7,236 bases of DNA from Deltaproteobacteria bacterium (GTDB lineage Bacteria; Desulfobacterota; GWC2-55-46): positions 1-7,236 of the forward strand of contig JAUSLB010000070.1 in NCBI GenBank assembly GCA_030646655.1, given 5' to 3'. Each line of letters opens with the position of its first letter. Positions within the stretch are counted from its first letter, which is position 1. The translations under genes were made by a program, and so were the position numbers. Under the pieces are notes generated by a model, which saw only the letters and a program-made list of their open reading frames with translations, did no database searches and had not been told where the DNA came from. Below are positions 1-5,688 of this stretch, piece by piece.

Positions 1-14
1 GGCTTTAGGCGCAC
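1..14 (-). CDS. Possible start of the next gene, cut by the window edge
   Basis: A GTG at 14..12 lies 5 nt after a perfect AGGAGG (25..20 on the minus strand), a spacing suited to translation initiation. Only four codons (Val/Met-Arg-Leu-Lys) and a partial fifth remain before the edge, so the product cannot be identified. The site lies about 90 bases beyond the rpsO terminator, so a gene here would probably have its own promoter. pnp (polynucleotide phosphorylase) often follows rpsO in bacteria, but nothing in four codons supports it. The SD could also be a chance match. Confidence 0.3.
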
Positions 15-19
15 TCCGG

Positions 20-25
20 CCTCCT
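20..25 (-). promoter_or_regulatory. Shine-Dalgarno for the possible edge gene
   Basis: AGGAGG on the minus strand, 5 nt upstream of GTG at 14..12. This match is the main reason to suspect a coding start at the left edge. Confidence 0.35.
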
Positions 26-55
26 GCCCCCGTCTGTTTAACGCGGCCTGAAATC

Positions 56-83
56 TATTATGGCTTTTGTCTTTGCTATAATA
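56..83. repeat. Imperfect inverted repeat in the gap after rpsO
   Basis: TATTATGGC (56-64) and GCTATAATA (75-83) are inverted copies with 8 of 9 positions complementary, separated by a T-rich 10-nt spacer. The right arm contains TATAAT on the plus strand, and the left arm gives CATAAT on the minus strand. I found no good -35 at the right distance on either strand. It could be an operator for the gene beyond the window edge, a small hairpin, or a chance AT-rich palindrome. The rest of 1-107 holds nothing else I can identify. Confidence 0.35.
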
Positions 84-107
84 ACCGCGTACCCGCTTTG
101 GGTCTTT

Positions 108-139
108 AAAAGCGCCTTCCTTTATAAAAGAAAAGGCGC
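108..139 (-). terminator. Intrinsic terminator after rpsO
   Basis: On the minus strand a 7-bp perfect stem, GCGCCTT (139..133) with AAGGCGC (118..112), is followed at once by TTTT (111..108). The 14-nt apical region can add further A-U and G-U pairs. It begins 9 nt past the rpsO stop codon, where the end of the operon transcript is expected. The run of T is short (four, then AAA), so termination may be incomplete. Confidence 0.75.
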
Positions 140-148
140 GCAATCAGA

Positions 149-415
149 TTATCTTCTGAGCCCAAGCCTCTCGATAATGGACTTGTAGCGGTCTAAGTCC
201 TTCATTTTCACATAATCAAGAAGCCTTCTCCTGCGGCCGACCATCTTAAGAAGCCCCCTTCTCGAGTGGTGGTCGAACTTGTGGGCCTTAAAATGGGAGC
301 TTAAGCTGTTGATCCGCTCGCTTAAGAGCGCGATCTGGACCTCGGGAGAACCGGTGTCGCCGGCATGGGTCTCGTAGTTCCTGATTATCTCCTGCTTCTT
401 CACTGTCTCCAGCAT
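149..415 (-). CDS. rpsO: 30S ribosomal protein S15
   Basis: This is ribosomal protein S15, which binds the 16S rRNA central domain early in 30S assembly and forms a bridge to the 50S subunit. The 88-residue product has the usual length of the family (about 89). It carries the signature [19 protein letters not shown] (17-35), then the H-x3-H-x2-DHHSRRGLL segment (41-56), RRRRLLDY (61-68) and the terminal LGLRR. The start is fixed by a strong AAGGAGG (430..424), 8 nt before ATG. The stop is TAA. It is the last gene of the run, separated from truB by a 126-nt leader and followed by an intrinsic terminator. S15 represses its own translation through its mRNA leader in several bacteria, so the long leader here is a candidate control site. 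No key residue appears to be missing. Confidence 0.98.
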   Translation of the reverse strand: MLETVKKQEIIRNYETHAGDTGSPEVQIALLSERINSLSSHFKAHKFDHHSRRGLLKMVGRRRRLLDYVKMKDLDRYKSIIERLGLRR

Positions 416-541
416 CTCTATCTCCTCCTTTCTCCGGTCAAAACTGGTTTTCTATATATGAAATTCGGTTTGCCCGACCATTTTTAACTAACGCCTGAAG
501 GATATTAACATCTCTTTGACTCCAAGGAAAGTAAAAAATCC
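416..541 (-). promoter_or_regulatory. rpsO 5' leader, possible promoter and S15 autoregulatory region
   Basis: This 126-nt gap is the longest in the gene run. It ends in the strong rpsO SD (AAGGAGG, 430..424). On the minus strand TATATA (458..453) could serve as a -10 box, but the best -35 at 16-17 nt (ATGGTC/TGGTCG) is poor. Short complementary segments exist, such as CCAGT and ACCGG flanking TTTG near 449..435, with one mismatch. They do not define a clear structure by eye. In other bacteria S15 binds its own leader through unrelated folds, so autoregulation here is inference from position and length. Confidence 0.35.
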
Positions 542-574
542 TCAACCGGCCGCCTTTCCCTCATCCGGGGCCGG
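533..574 (-). terminator. Terminator-like hairpin spanning the truB stop
   Basis: On the minus strand CCGGCC (574..569) pairs with GGCCGG (551..546), giving a 6-bp all-GC stem with a 17-nt loop. TTTTTT (538..533) lies 7 nt after the stem. The truB TGA falls between stem and T-run. The large loop and the gap before the T-run make this a weak terminator at best. It could attenuate read-through into rpsO or mark a processing point. Confidence 0.3.
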
Positions 575-1258
575 CGCCCTCCTTAAGGCCTCTTCAAGCG
601 GTATTATGCCTGATCTTAAAGCGCTTAGATCGGCCTTAGGGCTGAGGGCCTCTGATATGGAAAACCCCCCGCACCTTACCCTCTTAAGCCCGGCCATGTG
701 CCCCCCGCACCCCAAGGCCCTGCCCGCGTCGTGGCATATGGCCCTTATGTATGTCCCCTTGGAGCATACCGCCCTGAACTCCGCATAGGGGATCTCGATA
801 TTAGTAATCTCAAGCTCGAATACCTCGACCTCTTTGGCCTCACGCTCGATTATCAACCCTTTTCTCGCAAGCTTATACAGCGGCGTGCCGTTCTTCTTTA
901 CCGAAGAATACATCGGAGGCACCTGGGTAATCCTCCCGCGGAAGGCCGAGAAGGCATGCTCTATCTCATCTTCATTTATATGCGAACAGTCCGAGGAGGC
1001 CATGACTTTACCTTCGCTGTCGTAGGTGTCCGTCTCTTCGCCGAGCTTAAGCTTCGCTATATACTCCTTCTTCCCGTTGTCCAGAAAGCGGGCGAACTTT
1101 GTGGCCCCGTCGATAACGAGCGGCAAAACGCCTGTGGCTATCGGGTCAAGCGTGCCGAGGTGTCCGACCTTTTTGGCCCCGAGCCTTTTTTTTATATAAG
1201 CTACGGCGTCGTGGGAGGTCCAGCCCGGCGGCTTATCTATTATCAATAACCCGTTCAT
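542..1258 (-). CDS. truB: tRNA pseudouridine(55) synthase TruB
   Basis: TruB converts U55 in the T-loop of tRNAs to pseudouridine in the cytoplasm and also acts as a tRNA folding chaperone. The 238-residue product opens with the family start GLLIIDKPPGWTSHDAV (3-19). It carries the catalytic motif HLGTLDPIATGVLP (33-46), in which D38 is the nucleophilic aspartate. The YSSVKKNG-x-PLYKLARKG substrate-binding segment is at 117-134, and CSKGTYIRAICHDAG (165-179) follows. The protein is shorter than E. coli TruB (about 314) because the C-terminal region is reduced to roughly 55 residues after the catalytic fold. ATG directly follows the TGA of the upstream nrnA-like gene, with AAGG 5 nt before it inside that gene. 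Translation by coupling or reinitiation is therefore likely. The stop is TGA. Confidence 0.97.
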   Translation of the reverse strand: MNGLLIIDKPPGWTSHDAVAYIKKRLGAKKVGHLGTLDPIATGVLPLVIDGATKFARFLDNGKKEYIAKLKLGEETDTYDSEGKVMASSDCSHINEDEIEHAFSAFRGRITQVPPMYSSVKKNGTPLYKLARKGLIIEREAKEVEVFELEITNIEIPYAEFRAVCSKGTYIRAICHDAGRALGCGGHMAGLKRVRCGGFSISEALSPKADLSALRSGIIPLEEALRRAPAPDEGKAAG

Positions 1259-2251
1259 TCAGACCTTATTGGCGGCGAAAAGCCTCTCCCTGATCGCGGC
1301 GATTACCTTTGCCTTTACCTCTTCTATGGCGCCTTTGATGGTGAACCCCGCGGCGTTACGGTGTCCTCCGCCGCCGAAGGCCTTAGAGACCTCTGCCACG
1401 TCCACATCGCCCTTTGAACGCAGGCTGACCTTGTACTCAAGGTTCCCGATCTCCCTTAAGAGCATCCCGACCTCGACGCCCTCTATGCCTCTTGCGTAAT
1501 TCACGAAGCCGTCCGCGATATCCTTCTCGGCCCCTGCCTTCCTGAACATATCGAGCGTGACCGTAAGGGTGGCTATCTTCGTGGAAGGGCCGTTGCCGAT
1601 CTCTATCACATCAAGGGTGGAAAGGACCATGCCGAGGAGCTTATACTTCCTTACAGGGTGGTTCTCATAGACCCTGCGCGAGATATCCCACGGCTCGGCC
1701 CCGAGCTTTACCAGCTCGCCTGCCTTTATGAAGGCGTCCGCCGTAGCGGAAGAGTACCTGAAAGAGCCTGTATCGGTATGGATGGCGACATAGAGGTTTA
1801 CCGCTATGTCGCGGTTAATATCAATGGAGGCCGCCTTGCAGAAATCATAAACGAGCTCGCCCGCCGCGCTCGCGTCAGGCGCAATGACGTTTATATCGCC
1901 GAAGTAGTCGTTAGTGGCGTGGTGGTCGATATTTATAATGCGGCCCGGCTCCCTTAATTCCAAAAAGCCTTTGCCGAGCCTCTCTTTCTGCCCGCAGTCA
2001 ACGGCGAAGGTGGCGTCAAAAGGCCCGGCGCCCTCCAAGCTGTGGACTATCGTTTTAGCGCCCGGAAGGAACTCAAATATGTCAGGGAGCGGGTCTTCGA
2101 GGTATGCCGTTACATCCTTGCCCATAGTCCTTAGGGCAAGCGCCATTCCGAGGAGAGACCCTATGGCGTCGCCCTCAGGGCTTACATGAGAAACCACAAG
2201 AAACTTTTTTCCCTTCCTTGCCTCTTCTACTGCTCCGTCGAATATTCCCAT
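1259..2251 (-). CDS. nrnA: DHH/DHHA1 phosphoesterase, NrnA-like nanoRNase / pAp phosphatase
   Basis: This protein belongs to the DHH superfamily of bifunctional oligoribonucleases and 3'-phosphoadenosine 5'-phosphate phosphatases. It probably degrades RNAs of a few nucleotides, and perhaps pAp, using manganese. The 330 residues show the DHH motifs in order: SHVSPEGDAIGS (21-32), VDCG with D85, the defining DHH at 109-111, and HTDTGSFRYSSAT (158-170). The DHHA1 substrate-binding motif GGGGHRNAAG is at 293-302. The usual PDGD of motif I is PEGD here (E26), a tolerated acidic change. The ATG is chosen because an in-frame TGA immediately precedes it, so no upstream extension is possible. Only a weak GAAGG is seen 11 nt upstream. 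Its TGA abuts the truB ATG. Placement between rbfA and truB matches many Clostridia-like operons. Substrate specificity cannot be read from the sequence. Confidence 0.93.
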   Translation of the reverse strand: MGIFDGAVEEARKGKKFLVVSHVSPEGDAIGSLLGMALALRTMGKDVTAYLEDPLPDIFEFLPGAKTIVHSLEGAGPFDATFAVDCGQKERLGKGFLELREPGRIINIDHHATNDYFGDINVIAPDASAAGELVYDFCKAASIDINRDIAVNLYVAIHTDTGSFRYSSATADAFIKAGELVKLGAEPWDISRRVYENHPVRKYKLLGMVLSTLDVIEIGNGPSTKIATLTVTLDMFRKAGAEKDIADGFVNYARGIEGVEVGMLLREIGNLEYKVSLRSKGDVDVAEVSKAFGGGGHRNAAGFTIKGAIEEVKAKVIAAIRERLFAANKV

Positions 2252-2308
2252 TCAATTGAACGCCTTCGCATCTCCAAATCCCCTTTATTTTCCGGGGCGG
2301 GGCGCGCC

Positions 2309-2668
2309 CTAAAGGCTGCCTCCTTCCTTCATCTCTTTTATCACCTTCTCTATCCGCTCGGAGTATTCAAGGGACTCGTCAAAAAAGAAATTGACGGTGG
2401 GGATGTGCCTTAGATCAAGCCGCTTGGCGAGGCTCCTCCTTATATACCCGCTCGCGTTATTGAGGCCGTTCCTGCTCTTGTCCTTATCCTCTTTTTTGCC
2501 GAGCTGGCTGAAATATACCTTTGCCTCTTTTAGATCAGGGCTCAGATCGACCCTTGTGATCGTAACGAAACCTATCCTCGGGTCCTTTATATCCCCGTGG
2601 AGGATCATCGAGGCTATCTCCTCTTTTATAAGGTCCCCGACCCTCTCGGAGCGCCTGTTGTTCATCAT
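2309..2668 (-). CDS. rbfA: Ribosome-binding factor A (RbfA)
   Basis: RbfA is a small KH-fold protein that binds immature 30S subunits near the 16S rRNA 5' domain and is needed for late maturation and cold growth. The 119 residues contain the family pattern: RRSERVGDLIKEEIA near the start, then DPRIGFVTITRVDLSPDLKEAKVYFS (29-54), IRRSLAKRLDLRHIP (76-90) and FDESLEYSERI (96-106). I place the start at 2668, 10 nt after the ylxP TGA and next to GAAGG/AGGG. A second ATG follows directly at 2665 and is equally possible. A longer frame starting at 2698 would overlap ylxP and add ten residues not typical of the family. The stop is TAG, which matters when judging the in-frame TAG in rimP. Confidence 0.95.
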   Translation of the reverse strand: MMNNRRSERVGDLIKEEIASMILHGDIKDPRIGFVTITRVDLSPDLKEAKVYFSQLGKKEDKDKSRNGLNNASGYIRRSLAKRLDLRHIPTVNFFFDESLEYSERIEKVIKEMKEGGSL

Positions 2669-2678
2669 ATCCCTGCCT

Positions 2679-2966
2679 TCAGCAGTTAATAAGCTCAATG
2701 GTATGGTCGAGAACCTCCGCGGTATGGAGGTTCTCGATGAAGTTCATCACCTTGTCTATCGAGGAGTTTACGAACGCCTTGTCGTTGCCCACGGCGCAAA
2801 GCCCCACCTCAGCCCGCTGCCAGATATCGTTCTGTCCCACCTCGGCGATTGCGACGTTAAACCTGTTCCTGACCTTTTCTGCGAGGCTTTTTAATACCAT
2901 CCTCTTTTCTTTAAGAGAATGGTTGCCGTGTATCAAGAGGCTTATGCGGCAGACGCCCACTACCAT
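2679..2966 (-). CDS. ylxP: YlxP family protein (DUF503)
   Basis: This is a small conserved protein of the DUF503/YlxP family, which sits beside rbfA in many bacterial nusA-infB operons. Its exact function is not settled, though location suggests a part in ribosome assembly or RNA handling. The 95 residues match the family in length and pattern: HSLKEKR at 16-22, NRFNVAIAEV at 34-43, and WQRAEVGLCAVGND at 49-62. No Shine-Dalgarno is visible: the 17 nt before ATG are CGC followed only by A and T, including TTTTTT, and a GC-rich hairpin lies just upstream. Translation may rely on an AU-rich unstructured start. The TGA stop is 10 nt before the rbfA start, so the two are probably co-translated. 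Confidence 0.93.
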   Translation of the reverse strand: MVVGVCRISLLIHGNHSLKEKRMVLKSLAEKVRNRFNVAIAEVGQNDIWQRAEVGLCAVGNDKAFVNSSIDKVMNFIENLHTAEVLDHTIELINC

Positions 2967-2969
2967 AAT

Positions 2970-3007
2970 AAAAAATTTAAGCGGCCGGCCCTGCCTGAAG
3001 GGCCGGC
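2970..3007 (-). terminator. Hairpin and T-run between infB and ylxP
   Basis: On the minus strand GCCGGCCCT (3007..2999) and AGGGCCGGC (2992..2984) form a perfect 9-bp stem with a 6-nt loop (TCAGGC). TTTTTT (2975..2970) follows 8 nt later, only 3 nt before the ylxP ATG. The stem is strong but the T-run is not adjacent, so full intrinsic termination is doubtful. A partial terminator, an mRNA-stability hairpin protecting infB, or an RNase processing site would all fit. The infB TAA lies 14 nt upstream of the stem. Confidence 0.5.
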
Positions 3008-3021
3008 TTATTGCAAGCCGC

Positions 3022-5382
3022 TTACAGCTTCGCGGCCTCCTCTTTAAGCGTGTATAGCTCTATTATGTCGCCGGCCTTTATGTCGCTATAACCCTCTATG
3101 GTCATGCCGCACTCATAGCCGCTTGCGACCTCTTTGACGTCGTCCGTGAACCTCTTAAGGGAAGAGAGCTTGCCCTCGTATATTACGACATTGTCCCTTA
3201 TGAGCCGCACCTTCGCGCCCCTTGTCGCCTTGCCGTCGAGCACATAGCAGCCAGCGACATTGCCGACCTTGGTTATCCTGATGACGTCCCTTATCTCCGC
3301 CCTTCCGAGCGCCTCTTCTTTCACGACAGGCGCGAGCATGCCCTCCATCGCGTTCCTTATCTCGTCAACGAGGTTGTAGATGATGGTGTAGAGCCGCAGA
3401 TCCACGCTCTCTTTTTCCGCCAATGCCTGAGCCTTTGGCTCCGGGCGCACGTTAAAGCCTATGACTATGGCGTCGGAGGCGGCCGCGAGCATCACATCGC
3501 CCTCGCTTATGCCGCCCACGGCGCTGTGTATGACCTTAAGCTTTATGGCGTCCGTGGAGAGTTTGCCGAGGACCTCTTTTACCGCTTCTATCGATCCCTG
3601 CACGTCTGACTTAAGGACGAGGTTCAGTTCCTTCACCTCGCCTTTATTTATCTTGTCATACAGGTCCGCGAGGCTTACCTTGGCGGTCTTGAGCCTGTCC
3701 TTATCTAAATTCTTCTTCTGCCTTATAGTAGCTATCTGCTTTGCGGTAGCCTCGTCCTTTACAACGGCAAATGTCTCGCCTGCCTGAGGCACGCCGGAGA
3801 GCCCCTGTATCTCTATCGGCATCGAGGGGCCCGCTTCTTCCACCCTCTTTCCCCAGTCGCTTATCATGGCCCTCACCCTGCCGTAATTCATGCCGGTGAC
3901 GATGGCGTCGCCTACCCTTAGCGTGCCGTCCTGTATGAGGACGGTAGAGACCGGGCCTCTGCCTTTGTCGAGCTTGGCCTCGACTATTACGCCCCTTGCG
4001 GTGGCCGTAGGATTGGCCTTAAGCTCGAGGACCTCCGCCTGAAGGAGTATCATCTCAAGGAGTTCCTTGATCTTTATCCGCTTCTTTGCGGAGACCTCGA
4101 TAAATATGGTATCCCCGCCCCACTCCTCGGAAACGAGGCCGTATTTGGTGAGTTCCTGTTTTATCCTGCCGGGGTCTGCCTGCGGAAGGTCTATTTTGTT
4201 GATGGCTACTATGATGGGGACGTTCGCTGCCTTGGCGTGGTTGACGGCTTCGATCGTCTGGGGCATTACCCCGTCATCGGCCGCGACTACGAGGATGACG
4301 ATATCGGTCGCCTTCGCCCCCCGTGCCCTCATGGCTGTAAAGGCCTCGTGGCCCGGGGTGTCGAGGAACGTCACATCGCCCTTGTCAAGGTGGACATGGT
4401 AAGCGCCTATGTGCTGGGTTATGCCGCCTGCCTCGCCCTCGACCACATTGGTCTTCCTTATAGCGTCAAGGAGCGAGGTCTTTCCGTGGTCAACATGGCC
4501 CATTACAGTGACGACCGGGGCCCGGTGTTTTTTCAGTTCCGCCGGCCCGCCGCCCTCTGCCGCAGGCTCGATCAGGGATTCCTCCTGAACCGCGACGCTT
4601 TCCACCTCGTACTCGTAGTCCTGCGCCACAAGCGTAACGGCGTCGATGTCTATAAGCTGGTTTACTGTGGCCATTATGCCGAGGCCCATGAGCTTTTTTA
4701 TTATCTCGCTCGCCTTAACGCCGAGCCTCTGGGATAGGTCGGCAACGCTTATGGCGTCGACTATCCTTATGACCCTCTTTGCGGCCTTGGGGACCGTTAT
4801 CTCGGTCTTCTTCATCGGCCTTGACTGAGAGGCCTGGGCCTTTGCCCTGGCAGACTCTTTTGACTGAAACTTGTCTTTCCTCTTCTTGGACGTGAAGAAT
4901 TTTTTTAGCTCAGGCTCTTTCTCAAATACCTTTACCTCTTTCTTGGAGACGACAGGCTCTGCCGGCTTCTCCTCGACCTTCTCTTCGACGGCGGCAAGGG
5001 GAACGGCCTTCTCAATAACCTCTTCCTCCTCTACCTTAAGCTCTTCGAGGATCTCAGCCGGGGACTTTTCCTTAATTTTCCTCGCTGGCTTCTTGGGCGC
5101 CTCTTTCTTCTCCTCGGGCGCCTTGGCCTTCCTGCCCCTTATCGGCTTCTTCTCTTCCTTCTTCTCCTCTTTAACCCCGGCCTTGGGCTCGATTACCGCG
5201 GGAGCGGGCTTTTGGGCCTCTACAGGGGCCGCCTCTGCCTTCGCCGCCGCCTTTTCCTCGGTTTTTGCTGCAATATCCCCTTCAGGAGCGGCCGGCTTCG
5301 GCGCTGTCCTCCTCCTTATGACAGAGGGCTTTATCCTCTTTTCCTCTACGTCTTTATCCAATTTTTCCTTCTCGCTTGTCAT
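3022..5382 (-). CDS. infB: Translation initiation factor IF-2
   Basis: IF2 is the GTPase that recruits fMet-tRNA to the 30S subunit and promotes joining of the 50S subunit. The 786-residue product begins with a charged Ala/Lys/Glu/Pro-rich linker (about 1-195), then one IF2_N domain (about 203-255). The G domain shows G1 GHVDHGKT (295-302), G2 [10 protein letters not shown] (319-328), G3 DTPGHE (341-346), G4 NKID (395-398) and G5 SAK (431-433). Domain II, the IF-2 domain ([15 protein letters not shown], 587-600) and the C-terminal fMet-tRNA-binding beta-barrel (about 685-786) follow. Length and order are standard. ATG at 5382 is preceded by AGGAAG 12 nt upstream, rather far, but no better in-frame ATG, GTG or TTG exists between it and the ylxR stop. 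The stop is TAA. All GTPase motifs look intact. Confidence 0.98.
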   Translation of the reverse strand: MTSEKEKLDKDVEEKRIKPSVIRRRTAPKPAAPEGDIAAKTEEKAAAKAEAAPVEAQKPAPAVIEPKAGVKEEKKEEKKPIRGRKAKAPEEKKEAPKKPARKIKEKSPAEILEELKVEEEEVIEKAVPLAAVEEKVEEKPAEPVVSKKEVKVFEKEPELKKFFTSKKRKDKFQSKESARAKAQASQSRPMKKTEITVPKAAKRVIRIVDAISVADLSQRLGVKASEIIKKLMGLGIMATVNQLIDIDAVTLVAQDYEYEVESVAVQEESLIEPAAEGGGPAELKKHRAPVVTVMGHVDHGKTSLLDAIRKTNVVEGEAGGITQHIGAYHVHLDKGDVTFLDTPGHEAFTAMRARGAKATDIVILVVAADDGVMPQTIEAVNHAKAANVPIIVAINKIDLPQADPGRIKQELTKYGLVSEEWGGDTIFIEVSAKKRIKIKELLEMILLQAEVLELKANPTATARGVIVEAKLDKGRGPVSTVLIQDGTLRVGDAIVTGMNYGRVRAMISDWGKRVEEAGPSMPIEIQGLSGVPQAGETFAVVKDEATAKQIATIRQKKNLDKDRLKTAKVSLADLYDKINKGEVKELNLVLKSDVQGSIEAVKEVLGKLSTDAIKLKVIHSAVGGISEGDVMLAAASDAIVIGFNVRPEPKAQALAEKESVDLRLYTIIYNLVDEIRNAMEGMLAPVVKEEALGRAEIRDVIRITKVGNVAGCYVLDGKATRGAKVRLIRDNVVIYEGKLSSLKRFTDDVKEVASGYECGMTIEGYSDIKAGDIIELYTLKEEAAKL

Positions 5383-5429
5383 GGTTACGATATGCTTCCT
5401 TGCCTTAGACCAAGGCTCTTTAGTAATAA

Positions 5430-5687
5430 TCAGGGCTTCAGCCCTTTTATAATCTCCCAGAGCTCATCTTCATCCGGAAGCGTTGTCTGCTTTTTTAAGG
5501 CCCTTGAGAACGAGCCTTTTTTCCTGTAAGCCTCTTTGAGGCACTCCCTTCGGGGGCATATGTAAGCGCCCCTGCCATGCCCGGTTTTTTCAGGGTCAGG
5601 GAAGAGCGCTCCTTCTTTAACAACAAACCTCAGAAGCTCCGCTTTGGGCTTTTTACTCCCGCAACCGGCGCAAGAACGCTCAGGCAT
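5430..5687 (-). CDS. ylxR: YlxR family RNA-binding protein
   Basis: YlxR (DUF448) is a small basic protein encoded between nusA and infB. In Bacillus subtilis it has been linked to RNase P and called RnpM, so an RNA-binding role is likely. The 85 residues have the family pattern [19 protein letters not shown] (4-22), then DP-x5-HGRGAYIC (31-44) and ECLKEAYRK (48-56). The cysteines C6, C9, C44 and C49 could form a metal site. ATG follows the nusA TAA after a single T, so translation probably depends on ribosomes finishing nusA. The nearest SD-like AAGGA lies some 19 nt upstream, inside the repeated nusA end. A short GGGC-TGAA-GCCC hairpin (5444..5433) directly precedes the TGA stop. The following infB start is 47 nt downstream. 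Confidence 0.94.
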   Translation of the reverse strand: MPERSCAGCGSKKPKAELLRFVVKEGALFPDPEKTGHGRGAYICPRRECLKEAYRKKGSFSRALKKQTTLPDEDELWEIIKGLKP

Positions 5688-5688
5688 A

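Noticed and set aside
698..1249. A 183-codon plus-strand open frame opposite truB
   Set aside because: truB is complete and unmistakable on the other strand. The antisense frame has no family features.
2300..2309. GGGCGCGCCC palindrome at the rbfA stop
   Set aside because: A short GC-rich palindrome with no T-run and no usable loop. Probably a composition effect.
2309..2698. Longer rbfA starting at 2698
   Set aside because: It overlaps ylxP by 20 nt and adds ten residues before the typical RbfA start. The ATG pair at 2668/2665 has an SD-like sequence and the usual N-terminus.
4813..4815. Internal ATG (Met190) of infB as a start for a short IF2 form
   Set aside because: The only SD-like AAGG is 3 nt away, too close, and no other support is seen, although short IF2 forms exist in E. 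coli.
5398..5415. CCTTG/CAAGG inverted repeat before infB
   Set aside because: A 5-bp stem with an 8-nt loop that competes with an alternative CCTT/AAGG pairing. Too short to be distinguished from chance.
4237..5529. Plus-strand open frames of 105 to 193 codons opposite infB and ylxR
   Set aside because: These are shadows of conserved minus-strand genes. The Ser/Phe-rich one mirrors the Lys/Glu-rich IF2 linker.
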